DNA of 64,000 nt from CAJQQK01 sp049116495 (GCA_049116495.1 JAGDYV010000140.1:1-64000), one strand, 5' to 3'. Positions 16,804-25,650 are shown, numbered from the stretch's first letter. Numbers and translations are program-made. The notes: a model not told the origin generated them from the letters alone.

Positions 16804-17625
16804 CTAAGAGCCGTCCTTCTCGAACTGTTCCCAGTTGAACTTCAGCGGGCGCTTTTCGGAGAAGCGAACGGCGGCGTCCTTGTGGTAGTCGCTGGCGAGG
16901 CACAGGGCCTGGGCGGATGCTTCCATTTCGATCAAGGCTTGCGCGTCGAGATCGAAAGCCTGGTTGACGATGCGCTTGGTCGCGCCGAGGGCGGCGCGAC
17001 TGGCAGCCTGCATGCGGACCGCTAGCTCACGGGCGGCGGGGAGCAGCGCGTCGGGCTCGTGCAGCGCAAGGACGATGCCAAGCTCCTTCGCTTCGGCGGC
17101 ATCGATGGCGCGTGAGGTGAACATGATCTCCTTGGCGCGCTGACTGCCGACGGCGCGCGGCAGCGTGAAGAGGACGCTACAATCGGGCACAAGGCCGATC
17201 CGACCGAACACCGAACAGAACCTGGCACGCGGCGTGGCGAGCACGAAGTCACAGCATAGCGCCAAGCCGAAGCCGCCGCCGTATGCGGGGCCATCAACCG
17301 CGGCAATCGTCGGGATTTCGATTGAGCGCAGTGTTTGTAACCACTCGTGCAGCGCGTAGATGCGGCGGCGATCATGATCGGGTGGCGGGGCCTCGCCTTT
17401 GGCGCGGGCGCCCATGCGTTTGACATCGCCCCCGGCGCTGAAGACGCCGTCGTTGCCAGTGAGGATCAGGGCATCGATGTCATCGCGGCTTTGAATATCA
17501 CGCAGGAGACGGGCAATTGCGTCGGTGAAGTCCGGGGTGAACGGGTTGCGTTGTTTCGGGCGCGCCATCGTCAAGGTCGCGATGCCGTCGGCAACGTCGA
17601 AGTCGAAGGGTGGATGTTGGGTCAT
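16804..17625 (-). CDS. Enoyl-CoA hydratase/isomerase family protein, PaaG-like active site
   Basis: 273 residues. Crotonase oxyanion-hole motifs are FSAGGDVKRM and GPAYGGGFGLALCCDF. The two hydratase glutamates are absent. Instead the segment FGRIGLVPDCSVLFTLPRAVG carries an Asp after GLVP, the position of the catalytic Asp in PaaG and related isomerases. This favours ring- or double-bond isomerisation of an acyl-CoA over hydration. It is the last gene of a four-gene reverse operon after the CaiB CoA-transferase, which would provide its CoA thioester. Confidence 0.87.
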   Translation of the reverse strand: MTQHPPFDFDVADGIATLTMARPKQRNPFTPDFTDAIARLLRDIQSRDDIDALILTGNDGVFSAGGDVKRMGARAKGEAPPPDHDRRRIYALHEWLQTLRSIEIPTIAAVDGPAYGGGFGLALCCDFVLATPRARFCSVFGRIGLVPDCSVLFTLPRAVGSQRAKEIMFTSRAIDAAEAKELGIVLALHEPDALLPAARELAVRMQAASRAALGATKRIVNQAFDLDAQALIEMEASAQALCLASDYHKDAAVRFSEKRPLKFNWEQFEKDGS

Positions 17626-17658
17626 GAAATTGTATCCGTCCGAATGTTTGAAGAGGTC

Positions 17659-18816
17659 TTATTGAATGGTGCCCGTTTCGCGCAGCGCCGCGATCCGATC
17701 CTGCGTGAGCCCGAAACCGGACATGATTTCATCGGTGTGCTGGCCAGGCGTCGGTGAGGGGGCGGTTGTGGCGCTGGTGCCGGCGGCCGGCGCCGGTCGC
17801 GGAATGGCGCCCAATCCGGGCTGCTCGGCGAATGCAACGGCGCCAATCTCATTGACGTGTGCGTTCGCCATCCAATTGCCGAGGTCATTGACCTGATCGG
17901 CGAGCGCGCCGGCGGTTTGCAACCGTTTGACCCAGGCCTCGCGGGTGTCGGTTGCCAGCACCGCCTCCATGTCGGCGCGGAGCGCTTCGCTGTGATCGAC
18001 GCGATCAAGAGCTTTCTTGTAGTTCGGGTTTTCCAGGAGGTGGTTGGCGCCGATCGCCTTGCACACATTTTCAAAGTGCGCATCGTTGATCGTTGTCAGC
18101 GCCATGTAACCGTTGGCCGTCATGAACGCACCGGCAGGGGCGTTGAGTGTCTTCGGGGGGCCGCCTTCGAGGTGGTAGTCGATCATCTTGGCGGCCTGGA
18201 CCTCGGCGATGGCGCCCATCAGGGAAACCGGGCAGAAGGCGCCCTCACCGGTTTGCGTGCGCGCCATCAGGGCCATCGAGACGGACTGGAAAGCGAATAG
18301 GCCGGTAAAGACATCGACGATCGGGATGTCGATCTTGTGCGGGATGCCGTCCAATCCGTGGTTGTTCGACATCAGGCCGGAGAAGGCCTGGCCGACAGTG
18401 TCCGTCAATGGGCGTTCGGCGTAGGGACCGGATTCGCCAAAGCCGCTGATCGAGAGGTAGACGATGCGCGGATTGCACGCCTTGATCTGGTCGTAACCGA
18501 TGCCGAGGCGGTCGGCGACGCCGGGCCGGCTGCTTTCGAGCACGACATCGCATTGCGTGCTCAGCTCAAGGAGCAGGTCGACCGCTGCGGCCTGCTTGAG
18601 ATCGAGGATCATGCCGCGCTTGCCGACATTGTAGACGGCCGACAGGGCGGAGTGGCCGCCGGCATTGTTGCCGACCCCGCGCGACCAGTCGCCGGCCGGC
18701 GGTTCGATCTTGATGACATCGGCGCCGTATCGAGCCAGCAGTGCGCCGCAATAGGGCCCGGCAATGCCCTGGCTGAGGTCGAGCACCTTGATGCCATTCA
18801 GTGGGGCGATCGTCAT
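17659..18816 (-). CDS. CaiB/BaiF (class III) CoA-transferase family protein
   Basis: 385 residues. The N-terminus GIKVLDLSQGIAGPYCGALLARYGADVIKIEPPAGD is diagnostic for class III CoA-transferases. The catalytic aspartate is Asp168 in IPIVDVFTG. The family moves CoA between carboxylic acids through a mixed anhydride (formyl-CoA:oxalate, carnitine, mesaconate and benzylsuccinate examples). It lies 33 bp upstream of the crotonase gene and downstream of the haloalkane dehalogenase gene, so it probably activates a carboxylate formed after dehalogenation or oxidation. A GGAG sequence precedes the ATG. Confidence 0.9.
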   Translation of the reverse strand: MTIAPLNGIKVLDLSQGIAGPYCGALLARYGADVIKIEPPAGDWSRGVGNNAGGHSALSAVYNVGKRGMILDLKQAAAVDLLLELSTQCDVVLESSRPGVADRLGIGYDQIKACNPRIVYLSISGFGESGPYAERPLTDTVGQAFSGLMSNNHGLDGIPHKIDIPIVDVFTGLFAFQSVSMALMARTQTGEGAFCPVSLMGAIAEVQAAKMIDYHLEGGPPKTLNAPAGAFMTANGYMALTTINDAHFENVCKAIGANHLLENPNYKKALDRVDHSEALRADMEAVLATDTREAWVKRLQTAGALADQVNDLGNWMANAHVNEIGAVAFAEQPGLGAIPRPAPAAGTSATTAPSPTPGQHTDEIMSGFGLTQDRIAALRETGTIQ

Positions 18817-18849
18817 GGGCGAGGCTCCGATGTGGATGTGGTTGGACTG

Positions 18850-19821
18850 TCAGCCGGTGGCGGCGATGCGCGCGAGCAGGCGGTCGGCAATTTCATCTCC
18901 GGCGTCGTCCTGGCAGAAGTGGCCGGCCCGATCGATCGTATCAAAAGTAGCACCAGGGATCATGCCGGCCCACTGCCGGCCCCAGTCCGGGGTGAAGATC
19001 GGATCGTTCGCACCGAAGATAACGTGAGCCGGCTTCGACCATTGTTTCAAAGCTTCAAAGGCGGCGGCCTGGCGCGCCGCGCTGCCGGCTTCCGGTTTGG
19101 CAAACGGAATGCACCAGGGAAAACGGCGTGCCCCCGCCTTGGCTGCGGCTTGGCCACCGAACGGTGCCTCGTAGGCGCGTTCAATCGCGGCCGGGTCGTC
19201 GACGGGACGTACCAGTGAGCGCCGCACGATCGGCCCGCACGGCAGGTCGCGACCCGTCCAGGCGAGCCAGTAACGGTTGGTTGCCGCGTCGCGCCAGCCG
19301 CGGATGCCTGACGAATACTCGAACCCCTCGTGATGTAGCCAAGTATTGAGGATCGCGAGCCGGGCAAATCGTGACGGTGTCTCGACGGCATTGATCAACC
19401 CGATCGGCCCGCCCCAATCCTGCACGACGACCGTGATCTCACGCAGATCGAGACGGTCGATGAAACCGGCAAGGCGGTCGATGTGGCGGTCGATGACATA
19501 CCACTTGTCGTCCGTGACTTTGTCACTGCGCCCGAAACCGATGTGGTCGGGCGCAATGCAGCGATAGCCTGCGGCCAACAATGGCGGGATCATCTTGCGG
19601 TAGAGATAGCTCCAGGTCGGCTCGCCGTGCAGGAGCAGCATGACCGGTGCATCGCGCGGACCTTCGTCGACGTAGTGCGTGCGCAGTCCGTCCCATCCGA
19701 GATAGTTCGGCTCGTAGGGAAAATCGGGCAGGCCGGCAAAGGCGCTGTCCGGTGTGCGATAGACGTTTTCCATGACAGGTTCCATGACAGGTTCCATGAC
19801 GGGCTGCATGACAGGTTGCAT
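18850..19821 (-). CDS. Haloalkane dehalogenase (HLD-I subfamily-like) alpha/beta hydrolase
   Basis: 323 residues from the outermost of five in-frame ATG codons. The segments LLLHGEPTWSYLYRKMIPPLLAAGYRCIAPDHIGFGRSDK and ITVVVQDWGGPIGL follow DhlA-type haloalkane dehalogenases closely. The nucleophile is Asp135 with the halide-stabilising Trp136 next to it; the likely acid is Asp273 (ANDPIFTPDW) and the base His301 (RAGHF). It should hydrolyse a C-halogen bond to an alcohol and halide. Among neighbours are a CoA-transferase, a crotonase and a DsbA-like isomerase, consistent with feeding the product into beta-oxidation-like steps. The first 17 residues are a repeat, described separately. Confidence 0.88.
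   Translation of the reverse strand: MQPVMQPVMEPVMEPVMENVYRTPDSAFAGLPDFPYEPNYLGWDGLRTHYVDEGPRDAPVMLLLHGEPTWSYLYRKMIPPLLAAGYRCIAPDHIGFGRSDKVTDDKWYVIDRHIDRLAGFIDRLDLREITVVVQDWGGPIGLINAVETPSRFARLAILNTWLHHEGFEYSSGIRGWRDAATNRYWLAWTGRDLPCGPIVRRSLVRPVDDPAAIERAYEAPFGGQAAAKAGARRFPWCIPFAKPEAGSAARQAAAFEALKQWSKPAHVIFGANDPIFTPDWGRQWAGMIPGATFDTIDRAGHFCQDDAGDEIADRLLARIAATG
19771..19821 (-). repeat. 12-bp tandem repeat across the translation start of the haloalkane dehalogenase
   Basis: Four consecutive 12 bp units (CATGACAGGTTC twice, CATGACGGGCTG, CATGACAGGTTG on the plus strand) each carry an ATG on the coding strand, in frame with the dehalogenase. Start-capable codons lie at 19821, 19809, 19797, 19785 and 19773. 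They encode MQPV, MQPV, MEPV, MEPV ahead of MENVYRTPD. Unit gain or loss keeps the frame, so length variation among strains is expected. The true start is uncertain; AAAGG lies about 10 bp before 19821. Confidence 0.9.
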
Positions 19822-19878
19822 GGCTGGACGCCTTTAGTCGATGTGGGTCATGCAACTTTTGTGTTTCGTGGCGCGTTG

Positions 19879-20484
19879 CTATTCCTTCATGATCTCTTCT
19901 TCGACCTGACCGAGACGTTCCTTGCCAAAGAACATCTCGTCACCAACGAAGAAGGTTGGAACGCCGAAGACGCCGCGATCGACGGCGGCATTGGTGTTGG
20001 CGATCAGCTTGGCCTTGATGTCGGGATCCTGGGTTTTCTCCATGATGGCTGCTCCATCCAAACCGGCGGCCGTGAGGACTCGTGTTGCGACATCATTGTC
20101 GGCCATGTTCTCGCCGTCCTCCCACATCGCCTTGAGCACGGCCTCGGTGTAGGGGCCTTTGAAGCCACCTTCTTCCGCGACGATGAGGCCGCGCATCAGG
20201 GCGACGGTGCTCATCGGAAAATGCGGGTTCATTTTATAGTCCGTGAGGTTGTGCCTTGCGATGAAGCGCTCGTTCTCGAGTTTGTTATACTCCTGCTTGC
20301 CCTTGACGTTGGCAAACGTCACGAACGGCGCCTGATTGCCGGTGCTTTTGAAAATGCCGCCGAGAAGGCAGGGGATATAGTTGAACGTCGCGCCGGTGCG
20401 CTCCTTGATGCCGGCGACGGCTTTATGGGTCATGTAGGCATTCGGGCTGGCGAAATCGAAGATGAAGTCAACGGTCTTGCTCAT
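19879..20484 (-). CDS. DsbA family / 2-hydroxychromene-2-carboxylate isomerase-like (kappa GST-type) protein
   Basis: 201 residues. The N-terminus KTVDFIFDFASPNAYMTHKAV matches 2-hydroxychromene-2-carboxylate isomerases, with Ser13 at the glutathione-activating serine position. The cis-proline motif GVFGVPTFFVGDEMFFGKERL is near the C-terminus, as in DsbA and kappa GST folds. Such isomerases act in naphthalene-type degradation; other members have uncharacterised glutathione-dependent roles. It is the first gene of the reverse operon with the dehalogenase, CaiB and crotonase. No ring-hydroxylating or extradiol dioxygenase is adjacent, so the naphthalene role is not supported. Confidence 0.85.
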   Translation of the reverse strand: MSKTVDFIFDFASPNAYMTHKAVAGIKERTGATFNYIPCLLGGIFKSTGNQAPFVTFANVKGKQEYNKLENERFIARHNLTDYKMNPHFPMSTVALMRGLIVAEEGGFKGPYTEAVLKAMWEDGENMADNDVATRVLTAAGLDGAAIMEKTQDPDIKAKLIANTNAAVDRGVFGVPTFFVGDEMFFGKERLGQVEEEIMKE

Positions 20485-20666
20485 GCGGGGGAGGTCCTTG
20501 CTGTGGTGCTTGCCTGCTGGTTTTCGACGCCACTATAGCGCTGGTTTTTCGACCGGGCGGCTGACATCGCTATTCTGATGCAAAACTATCTGTGATCGCA
20601 GCTTATCTATATCGGTGTGGCGAATTGCGCTACGCTGTCACGAGCGGCATTCGAGCGAGGTGCGTG

Positions 20667-21503
20667 ATGATGCGGATGGCATGGACGGCTGCAATGCTGG
20701 TGATGTGTCTCGTGGCGGTCTTGCGCAGCCATGCCCCGGCGCTTGCCAAACCCTACGTCGATCTCGAACTGGTGCTCGCGGTGGATGTGTCGCTGTCGAT
20801 GGATTTTGACGAACAGCGGCTGCAGCGCGATGGCTACGTCGCCGCGTTCCGCGATCACAAGCTGCTCAAGGCCATTCAGAGCGGCCCAAACGGGCGCATT
20901 GCCGTGACTTATGTCGAATGGGCGGGTGCCGGTATTCAGTCGGTGGTTATTCCCTGGCGCGTCATCGGCAAGGCGGCCGATGCCCAGGCGTTTGCCGATG
21001 CCCTTGCGGAAAAGCCGATCCGGCGCGCGCGCATGACGTCGATCTCTGGCGTTATTCAGGTGGCAAAGGACCTGTTTGCGCAATCGCCGGTACAGGGGCT
21101 CCGGCAGGTCATTGATGTTTCGGGCGATGGGCCCAACAACTCGGGCGGCAGAGTTGATGCGGCACGCGACCGTCTGGTCGCCGCCGGCGTCGTTGTCAAC
21201 GGCCTGGCGATCCGGATCAAGAGTGGTGTCGGCGGGTACAGCCTGTTCGATCTGCCGGATCTCGATGTGTACTTCAAGGATTGCGTCATCGGCGGGCCGG
21301 GATCATTCGTTCTGTCGATCCGTAAGAAAACCAAGTTTGCCACCGCCATTCGGCAAAAGTTGCTGCTCGAAATCGCAGGACTGAGCCCCGCAGCACCAAC
21401 GCCGGTGCGGCGGATCGGGTTTCGGACAGTGGCCCAGAAATACGATTGCCTGGTCGGCGAAAAACAGTGGCAGCGCTATCTCGACGGCCGAGACGACTGG
21501 TGA
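20667..21503 (+). CDS. DUF1194 domain protein (secreted von Willebrand A-like)
   Basis: 278 residues from the ATG at 20667, preceded by GCGAGG six bases upstream. A signal peptide covers about 25-30 residues (AAMLVMCLVAVLRSHAPALA). The mature part begins VDLELVLAVDVSLSMD, a metal-ion-dependent adhesion site (DxSxS) typical of von Willebrand A folds, and later has VIDVSGDGPNNSGG. DUF1194 proteins are common in Alphaproteobacteria and have no established function. It should be periplasmic or secreted. It is divergent from the isomerase operon and converges on the autotransporter gene. Confidence 0.85.
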   Translation: MMRMAWTAAMLVMCLVAVLRSHAPALAKPYVDLELVLAVDVSLSMDFDEQRLQRDGYVAAFRDHKLLKAIQSGPNGRIAVTYVEWAGAGIQSVVIPWRVIGKAADAQAFADALAEKPIRRARMTSISGVIQVAKDLFAQSPVQGLRQVIDVSGDGPNNSGGRVDAARDRLVAAGVVVNGLAIRIKSGVGGYSLFDLPDLDVYFKDCVIGGPGSFVLSIRKKTKFATAIRQKLLLEIAGLSPAAPTPVRRIGFRTVAQKYDCLVGEKQWQRYLDGRDDW

Positions 21504-21571
21504 CGGCGGCGAAGCGCTAAAGTGTTCATGCCAGATCGTTCCGGTGTGACGCCCTGCGTATTCGATTGCCG

Positions 21572-24250
21572 TCATTGCAGCGGCACTGTGAGGCCGATTT
21601 TCCCACTGACCGATTCGTAGCCGTGTTTGCCAAGACCAGTGTAACTGCCCTCCAGCTCAATGCGCGTGCCCGTCGGCAATTCGACCTTCAATCCACTGGT
21701 GAAGCGCATCTGAAAGCTCTCAAGTGGCGTGTCGTCGGTGGTGGAGCGCGCCGCGCTTTCAAGTCCGTCGCCTGCGCTTGAGCGTGAATAGGCAAAGTTC
21801 AACAAGGCCTGTGCGCCGATGCTCGGTTCGATAATAAGCCCGGAAGCGGTCGTGTACCGGTAAGAGAACTCCGGCCCGATATTGAAGCGGCCGAGGTGCA
21901 CGTCCTGGCCGTCAACGGCGATACCGTGAGAATCAACATAGCTCTCTACGTTTTCGTTGAACCAGATCAGTTCGGCGCGGGGCAGGAAGTTGAATGTGCC
22001 ACGCGGTGTGTGGGCCCAACTCCAGTAGCCGGTCAGGCGCGCCGATGCGAGCCAACGTTTGGTCGAGAATTGATCGGTATAACTGAGGTCCGGCGAGACT
22101 TCGTTCTTCGACCTGCCCCACAAGGCTTTGGCGTCGAAGAACAGGTTGTCCGTTAGTGCGAACTCGACGTAGGGCCCGGCAAGCCAGCCATGCCCGTGAA
22201 TGCGATAGCCGTCCTGGTTTGTCGATTTTGCGCTATCGGAAAGATAGTCGTACTGCGCAACGACGCCGAACAGGAATTTGGGGCTGATGAGATAGTCGAC
22301 ACCGGCGCGGATGACGCCGAACTGGCCTGAACTTGAAAGGCCGCCGAACTTGCTGCGGTCGACCTTGAGATAGCTCCAACTGGCCTCCGTCCAGATATCC
22401 CAGCCGGAGCGAAACCCAGGGTTGTCATCGATACCGTAATCGGATGCGTTGACGCCAAGTTTGGCAGCTTTGGCTGTCGCTGAATCAGGGTCAAGCGCGC
22501 CACCGAGCCGGCTGAGGCTGCCGTGCGCGTTGATCTGTCCGCGGCCGTCTGTGCCGGCACCGGACACGCCGAAGCCACTGCTTCGCGAGCGTCCTCCGGA
22601 GAAGCGGCCAGCGGAGCGGCGGGTTTGTCCGATATGGCTCACGAGTTGTTGTGCGCGCCGTTTGACGAAGCGCGATTCGACGGTCTTGGTGTGCGCCGCG
22701 GTGCCGCGATTGACGATCGTACAGGTGACATTGCCGGTCGCCGGCATCTGCACGGAAACGGTGCGGGCGTCAGTGTCGATAACGCGGGCATGGCTATTGG
22801 CGCCGAGGCTGCAGTTGGCATCAAAGAACGTGAAGCCCGGTGTCTCCGATTGGGTGATCACCAACCGGCCACTCGTCACCGTGAAGGCGGCCAATCCTTT
22901 GACCTCGTTCGCACGTGTTGTGGCGATAGACGCCTGGCGAGATGATCCGCCGGACTGTACGGTAAACTGAAAGGTGCCGGTGCTGTCTGTCGAGAGCGTC
23001 TGCAAGGTGAGCGTCGGGGCGATGACGACTGGCGGGGGTGCGGTCGGGGCGGCAGGGGGGACAGGCGCCGGAGTTGCCGATGGCGCGGCGAAATCGATGA
23101 CCGTTTCGGAATTGCCAATGTCGAATGAGCCATCCAGTTCCGCATCGTCGATCTTGACGATGAGCTGGAGGCTGCCATCCGGCTCGAGGGCGCTCACGAA
23201 CTCGGATTTTTTGATCGCAAACTCAACGTCGGTTGCGTCCTTCGGTAACACGGCCGCAGCAGTTTGAAAATTTGCCTGGCCGCCGGCCGTGATCGCGAGA
23301 GGGATCGTTGTCGCGGCGTTGAACGCCTTGGTGGTTGTCAGCTTGAGCGTCACGGACTCGGTATCATGCGCGACATCGACTTTGGTTTCCTGCAGGTCGA
23401 CCCGGGGCCTGACGGACGGCGCCGGCGTGACAGTTGGAACAACGTTGCTGACGGTGCATTCGACCAATTCACCGGCCGGCACGGTGACGTCGAAGCTACT
23501 TCCTATGACGCTGCTGATCGGGTGCGGCGCGCCGCCGATGGTGCAGGTTGCCGATGTGAATTTGTATCCAGTTGGCGCCTCGTCTGTGATCGTGACCGTG
23601 CCATTGGCGGGTATGCTAAACGGCCCTTCTGTGACAGGCCGGCGAGAATTCGTGCTCGTGCGGGCGGGTGAGAACTCTATCCCTGCGTTTAAGGCGCCGG
23701 ACAACGAGAAACTGAATTCGCCTCGAACTGCATCAAGGCCGACTTCGATTGTTTTCGTCAAGGTCAATTGACCGAACTGTGGCGCCGGGGCGGCGGGACG
23801 CGCATCGACGGTGATTGTTGTTTCCGCCTCGGAGACCTCGGTAGATCCGTCAACTTCGGTTGGCTCCTCTACAACGGCACGGATTGTCATGCTGCGATCC
23901 GGTCTTCGTGCTGCCTCGAATTCGGCTAGCCTGACCGTAAAACTCTCCTCGAATTCGCCAGGTGAGAGCGTGACTGTCTGTGCCGCGGAGACAGACCCTG
24001 CGGCAAGGCTGATCTCGAAGGACTTGGCTTGGGTGAATGCCTTGGTGGTGGTCAGCGTGAGCGTAACGGTCGTCGCATCGTGAGCCGCCGTGATGTTGGT
24101 TTCAGCCAGCGCGACAACCGCGAGTTGCGCGTGGGCGTCGGGCGTGGCGGCGGCCAGATGCAGCACCACCAGGATGCTCGCGACGAGCCATCGTGCGCAC
24201 GGTGCCACGCGCGCGAAGTCCAAGATGCAAACGCGAAACAGATTGCACAT
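21572..24250 (-). CDS. Autotransporter with duplicated beta-sandwich modules and C-terminal beta-barrel
   Basis: 892 residues. An extended signal peptide ends near Ala41 (AHAQ). Two module types alternate. Type A (about 43-150 and 283-387) contains TTKAF and the 'ALEPDGS/ARRPDRS' stretch, resembling Calx-beta-like repeats. Type B (about 159-270 and 411-515) has a GYKFTSATC/GFTFFDANC motif and a second cysteine near its end (Cys236/Cys265, Cys480/Cys510). Pro/Ala-rich linkers separate them. A flexible linker (520-605) leads to a barrel of about 285 residues, typical of autotransporter translocators. It should be displayed on the cell surface as an adhesin or structural protein. It has its own reverse transcript. 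Confidence 0.85.
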   Translation of the reverse strand: MCNLFRVCILDFARVAPCARWLVASILVVLHLAAATPDAHAQLAVVALAETNITAAHDATTVTLTLTTTKAFTQAKSFEISLAAGSVSAAQTVTLSPGEFEESFTVRLAEFEAARRPDRSMTIRAVVEEPTEVDGSTEVSEAETTITVDARPAAPAPQFGQLTLTKTIEVGLDAVRGEFSFSLSGALNAGIEFSPARTSTNSRRPVTEGPFSIPANGTVTITDEAPTGYKFTSATCTIGGAPHPISSVIGSSFDVTVPAGELVECTVSNVVPTVTPAPSVRPRVDLQETKVDVAHDTESVTLKLTTTKAFNAATTIPLAITAGGQANFQTAAAVLPKDATDVEFAIKKSEFVSALEPDGSLQLIVKIDDAELDGSFDIGNSETVIDFAAPSATPAPVPPAAPTAPPPVVIAPTLTLQTLSTDSTGTFQFTVQSGGSSRQASIATTRANEVKGLAAFTVTSGRLVITQSETPGFTFFDANCSLGANSHARVIDTDARTVSVQMPATGNVTCTIVNRGTAAHTKTVESRFVKRRAQQLVSHIGQTRRSAGRFSGGRSRSSGFGVSGAGTDGRGQINAHGSLSRLGGALDPDSATAKAAKLGVNASDYGIDDNPGFRSGWDIWTEASWSYLKVDRSKFGGLSSSGQFGVIRAGVDYLISPKFLFGVVAQYDYLSDSAKSTNQDGYRIHGHGWLAGPYVEFALTDNLFFDAKALWGRSKNEVSPDLSYTDQFSTKRWLASARLTGYWSWAHTPRGTFNFLPRAELIWFNENVESYVDSHGIAVDGQDVHLGRFNIGPEFSYRYTTASGLIIEPSIGAQALLNFAYSRSSAGDGLESAARSTTDDTPLESFQMRFTSGLKVELPTGTRIELEGSYTGLGKHGYESVSGKIGLTVPLQ

Positions 24251-24537
24251 ACGCTAACGTCCCCCAAACATTTCGTCGTCGGATCATGCTTGGAAAGACG
24301 AACTTAGGCATGAAAGAGAGATGAATTTTTTCTGTCAGGGCCAAAAAGTCAGGACGTGTGAACGCATTTTGAGAGCGTACATTTCAGTGATCCGTGTAGT
24401 CTGTCGGCGTGTTGCCGGCGAGCCATTTGGGGTGTGAGCGGTTCAGGTCCGTGCGAGCGCGCCGCATGACGACCATGATCGCCAAATGTCCGCGCTTCGA
24501 ACGTGTGATGGTCCGCGGCTGGACGCCTGAGCGGGCG
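24251..24537. other. Intergenic region upstream of the autotransporter
   Basis: These 287 bp carry no convincing gene. They hold the 5' region of the reverse-oriented autotransporter gene and the space after the small lipoprotein gene. An AT-rich stretch near 24310-24370 could contain the promoter, but I cannot pick reliable -35 and -10 boxes. Confidence 0.5.
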
Positions 24538-24852
24538 TCACTCGCACTGCTTATGGCGTTTAAGTGTGCGCAGCGCCTCAAGATCGGTGTCGGCACCATC
24601 TTCTTCGATGCTCGCAACCAGGCTATCGACGTCGGCCTCCTTGCGCTGCTTCTTGTTGCCGACAATGCCGACGACGTCCGAGATCAGCCCGTCGCGCTGC
24701 GCTTCTTCACGGATATATCTGAACTTGCCGATCTTTTGATTGAGTTCGGCGCAATTGAGATGCCGGTAATCTGCGATGCGATCTTCGACGGTGGCACAGC
24801 CGCCAACGAGAATGGTGGTGCACAGGGCAACCAGAGCGGTCTTGTGGATCAT
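24538..24852 (-). CDS. Small putative lipoprotein, function unknown
   Basis: 104 residues from the ATG at 24852, chosen because GGAG lies seven bases upstream; a longer in-frame start gives an unlikely basic extension. The N-terminus MIHKTALVALCTTILVGGCATVED is a lipoprotein signal with lipobox VGGC, so Cys19 should be lipidated and the protein membrane-anchored facing the periplasm. The mature part is short, charged and predicted helical (NCAELNQKIGKFRYIREEAQRDGLISDVVGIVGNKKQRKEADVDSLV is abridged from residues 33 on). No family is recognised. It stands alone between the autotransporter and the His-rich gene. Confidence 0.72.
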   Translation of the reverse strand: MIHKTALVALCTTILVGGCATVEDRIADYRHLNCAELNQKIGKFRYIREEAQRDGLISDVVGIVGNKKQRKEADVDSLVASIEEDGADTDLEALRTLKRHKQCE

Positions 24853-25221
24853 GTGTTTCTCCGGTTGTTGGAAACGGCAGCGGAACGGTTTGGCCACCGT
24901 TCCGAGCATCAACCGCGCACAACCGTGTGGCTGGTCCTTCGATGCGAGTGACCGGCGCTCATGCCTCACAAATGAAAACAAACGCTTGAACGGGAGATGA
25001 AGAATTTATGCTGCTGCGCGTTCGCCACGCAACGCGTGCCCGACGGCGATTGATGCACGCGTGAGTGCGCAGCGATGGCAGCGCAACGTGTATGAAAACC
25101 GGGGGTGCCGCTTTCGGGCAGGTGGTGACGTGCAAAAACGTTGCGGAATTGCAATGAGCCGCATGCGCACGTGTCGTTTAATGAACGGTAACGTCGCGCT
25201 GGGTTGCAGAGGTGGTGTGGA
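24853..25221. other. Gene-free gap
   Basis: 369 bp between two reverse-oriented hypothetical genes. I find no open frame with coding character, no RNA gene and no strong hairpin. The promoter of the lipoprotein gene should lie in the first 100 bp. Confidence 0.5.
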
Positions 25222-25650
25222 CTACCGCCAATGTGCGTGGGCGTGGCCGCCGAAGATGGCACTGGCGTGATCGGGTTGGTGGTCATGATGCCCGCGTCGA
25301 ATGTCCATGACCAGCGAGGTCGCAAGAATAGTCTGGATGCTGTCATCGTCCGGGCCAAGGAATTCGGAGAGCATTATGGCCTTGTACTCAAGGTCCTCTC
25401 GGCAGGTCGCGGTGATCTTGGCCGCGCAGCAAGCGAGTTGGCGCAGTTCGCCAGCAATCGGTGCTATGACCGTTTCATCAAGTTCGGGAATCGATAGCGC
25501 GTTCTGATCCGGCGCATCATCGCAACCGAAGTCAGCCAGGATCTCACGGCGCATCCGCTGCAGCTTGGTGAAACGCACCCATAAAACTTCAAGTTCGCGC
25601 TCGGCAATTTCGCGCTGTGGCGCTGAACTTGGGACGTACAGTTGCATCAT
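25222..25650 (-). CDS. Conserved-type hypothetical protein with His-rich C-terminus
   Basis: 142 residues. The ATG at 25650 is supported by a strong GGGAGGG ribosome binding site five to six bases upstream. The body is helical and charged, with REIAERELEVLWVRFTKLQRMRREI and the segment ITATCREDLEYKAIMLSEFLG; small proteins of this type are seen in other Alphaproteobacteria, to my recollection. The last 20-25 residues are unusually rich in histidine (HHDHQPDH...HAHAH), which could bind metal or merely be a degenerate tail. No function can be assigned. Confidence 0.65.
   Translation of the reverse strand: MMQLYVPSSAPQREIAERELEVLWVRFTKLQRMRREILADFGCDDAPDQNALSIPELDETVIAPIAGELRQLACCAAKITATCREDLEYKAIMLSEFLGPDDDSIQTILATSLVMDIRRGHHDHQPDHASAIFGGHAHAHWR

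Noticed and set aside
19879..20484. Naphthalene pathway isomerase (nahD) assignment
   Set aside because: No ring-hydroxylating or extradiol dioxygenase genes are nearby; only the fold-level similarity is safe.
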